Part shown: piece by piece, positions 53,252 to 54,881 of the stretch | Numbering within the stretch: the first letter of the stretch is position 1 | How the letters are laid out: every line of letters starts with the position of its first letter | Source of the DNA: Sanchytrium tribonematis | Taxonomy: Eukaryota; Sanchytriomycota; Sanchytriomycetes; Sanchytriales; Sanchytriaceae | Reading direction: 5' to 3' | DNA length: 54,881 nucleotides | Assembly (NCBI GenBank): GCA_018985235.1 | Contig: JADGIG010000010.1 | Span: 1 to 54,881, forward strand | Made by a program: the position numbers and the translations under genes | Notes under the pieces: model-generated | What the model saw: only the letters and a program-made list of their open reading frames with translations | Databases searched by the model: none | What the model was told of the DNA's origin: nothing

Positions 53252-54881
53252 TTATTGTGAAAGACTTTGCTGATCTACCAACGTTCGATATGTACCGCCC
53301 AATGCATATAGCTCGTCGTGGGTTCCCATTTCCACAATTTTACCCAGACTCATAACCACAATTTGATGTGCATCTTGAATAGTCGACAACCGATGTGCGA
53401 TAACTATTGTGGTACGGTTTTGTGAGGCGCTTTCAATTGCTTCTTGAACGACTTTTTCACTTTGAGTATCCAAGGCGGAAGTTGCTTCATCCAATAACAG
53501 AAACTTCGGCTTTCGATAAAGAGCTCTTGCAATAACAATTCTTTGCTTTTGACCACCACTTGCAGCTGTATTGTTAATCTGCGTATCGAATTTTTCTGGA
53601 AGCGAATCTATAAAACTAAAGATGTTAGCATTTTTTGCGCACTCTTCTACTCTAGCCTTATCAATTTCATCGTAATTAAATCCAAAAGCAATGTTTTCGT
53701 AAATAGAACCTCGAAATAAAATCTAAATAAGTTATAATTACCGGCTCTTGAGATACCAACGCCATCTGACTGCGCAAGTGTTGAACATTCCATTCTTGTA
53801 AATTAAATTTTTCAACTTCTACTTTTCCTTTTTGTGGATCGTAAAATCTTTCTAAAAGTTGAATAATAGTCGACTTTCCACTCCCAGACTCTCCAACTAA
53901 CGCTGTTGTTTTTCCAACTGGAAATGCTAATGATATGTCTTTTAAAATTTGAGCATCTGGTCTTCCAGGATAGTAAAATTCTACACTATTAACACTAGCA
54001 GAACCTTGCACGTCAGCAGGTTTAACTCCGTCTGCGTTTAAACTATCAATGGCCGATTTACGGTCGAGTAGTTCGAAGAAACTTGTGGCTGCAACAGCTG
54101 CTCTTGTGATAACCGAGAGCTGGGACAATGCCTGTCCAACGCCAAACATTGAGAATAGAGCTGGGAATATCACACCAAACACATCTTCAAATTTGATTCT
54201 ATTATTAATTAGCCACACAGAACTCAAGTAAAAGGCATATGCCAATACGAAAAATATTGAAGATTGCGATAAAGAAAAGTATAGAGACCCCTTAAGAATT
54301 CCACGCAACGCCTTTTTATGAGGCACTTCGGTGCGGTACTCATAATAGTCGAGGAATGCTTCTTGTCTATTAAGGCTGAAAACTGTCCTGATATTTTGAA
54401 TGGAGTCACAAGCAATATTTGAAGCTTTCACATATTCATCGCGAAGTTTCTTAGTCATTCCTTCAATGATTCTTCTTCGCATGTACCCACTGAAAATAAT
54501 TAGCGGGACAGCGATTGCAATAAGGGCTGCCAATTCGGCGTTGTGATAAAAAGCGACAGCTAAACCAGTAACAATTGTTGAAACAAATTGGACTAGCACG
54601 CCCAATAATTGTCCTGTCAAACTTTTGATTTTGTCAGCTTCTTCTGCAAGTGCACTACTTAATGATCCGCTTGTATGTAAAGGATCGTCAAAAAATGCAA
54701 TTTCTTGCTTTAGTAATGTATGAAAATTTAAACTTCTTACTTTAACTGTCAACCTTTCACCACTTATAGAAAAACACATGTATTGCAAAAATATCACAAA
54801 AAATGCGCCAACAGCTAATACCACAAACATCAAAACCCAAAATATATACCCATCACGGATTTCGTCTGAAGGTTTAGCCAG
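53252..54881 (-). CDS. ABCB-type (MDR/P-glycoprotein) ABC transporter, C-terminal half, truncated by the window edge
   Basis: Exons 54881-53742 (incomplete at its 5' end) and 53722-53252, around the 19-nt intron 53723-53741 (GTAATTATAACTTATTTAG, phase 0); at least 536 residues. The membrane part includes FFDDPLHTSGSLSSALAEEAD, the ICL1 block typical of MDR proteins (FFD....TG.L...L..DA). The nucleotide-binding domain has YYPGRPDAQILKDIS, Walker A GESGSGKST, the Q-loop at LVSQEPILFRGSIYENIAFG (formed only by splicing), signature ASGGQKQRIVIARAL, Walker B FLLLDEATSALD and the H-loop IVIAHRLS. Stop overlaps AATAAA. A full-length transporter with a second half upstream is likely; substrate unknown. 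Confidence 0.93.

Noticed and set aside
1-54881. tRNA, rRNA, spliceosomal snRNA, CRISPR array or transposon
   Set aside because: Read-through for tRNA T-arm and snRNA core motifs, spaced repeats and transposase or reverse-transcriptase motifs gave nothing convincing. A covariance-model scan would be decisive and was not possible.
1-54881. Reassigned (ciliate-type) genetic code suggested by the tiny introns
   Set aside because: TAA, TAG and TGA all end recognisable proteins at the expected place (e.g. TAG in ELP2, TGA in the PhoD-like gene and CTL), and no conserved residue is encoded by a stop.

Overview
The window is a gene-dense piece of a nuclear genome from an unidentified unicellular eukaryote. 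It encodes nuclear and cytosolic eukaryotic machinery (Elongator ELP2, PAF1, NOP58, a 20S proteasome alpha subunit, DDX6/Dhh1, SKI3-like TPR protein, ATG3, ribosomal protein eS27), a CaaX Ras, a formin, and membrane proteins of eukaryotic families (anoctamin, TMC, SLC44/CTL, P4-ATPase, ceramide synthase, ALG3, ABCB). TAA, TAG and TGA all serve as stops, so the code looks standard. I cannot place the lineage. Intergenic DNA is AT-rich and often tiny: 0 bp between stop and next ATG at 7573/7574, 29 bp between divergent ELP2 and PhoD-like ATGs, 35 bp between SKI3-like and PSMA2-like ATGs.

The main discovery is a micro-intron system. Thirteen genes are broken by one tiny intron each. Twelve are exactly 19 nt and one is 21 nt. 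All begin GTA, end AG, have an A five bases before the final G and a T seven bases before it. Removing each restores a recognisable protein or a continuous C-terminus. Every one lies in the second half of its gene, most in the last quarter. Retention always gives a truncated protein. A second genome-wide habit is an AATAAA hexamer that overlaps or closely follows the stop codon, so 3' UTRs should be very short; converging genes share back-to-back AATAAA/TTTATT elements.

Layout. 1-5.9 kb: a cut-off gene, ELP2, a PhoD-like phosphatase, a Cys-rich single-pass protein, a PP2A-family catalytic subunit and a small secreted Cys-rich protein. 6-12 kb: a mucin-like membrane protein with an apparent frameshift, a small type I membrane protein, RWDD1/DFRP2, a SHANK-like ubiquitin-fold plus ankyrin protein, eS27 and an unknown multipass protein. 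12-19.4 kb: anoctamin, a small single-pass protein, CTL transporter, VIP36-like lectin, Flower/TVP18 and CMC1. 19.4-31.5 kb: P4-ATPase, DDX6, a structured intergenic element, NOP58, ATG3, TMC and Ras. 31.6-42.3 kb: PP2C, formin, a repeat-rich secreted protein, ALG3, a hypothetical, PAF1 and ceramide synthase. 42.3-54.9 kb: a large unknown membrane protein, a 50-residue secreted peptide, SKI3-like, proteasome alpha-2, two tandem secreted paralogues, a tubby protein with an Sld2-like N-terminus, two small hypotheticals and an ABCB transporter running off the right edge.

Two promoter classes can be seen. Housekeeping genes have almost no upstream space. Surface or secreted genes tend to have 100-300 bp upstream with a TATA-like box close to the ATG and often a CCAATCA motif further out. 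Several genes (5990-6741, the PAF1 start, possibly the ceramide synthase start) carry one-base frame problems at simple sequence and should be rechecked against reads before being called biological.
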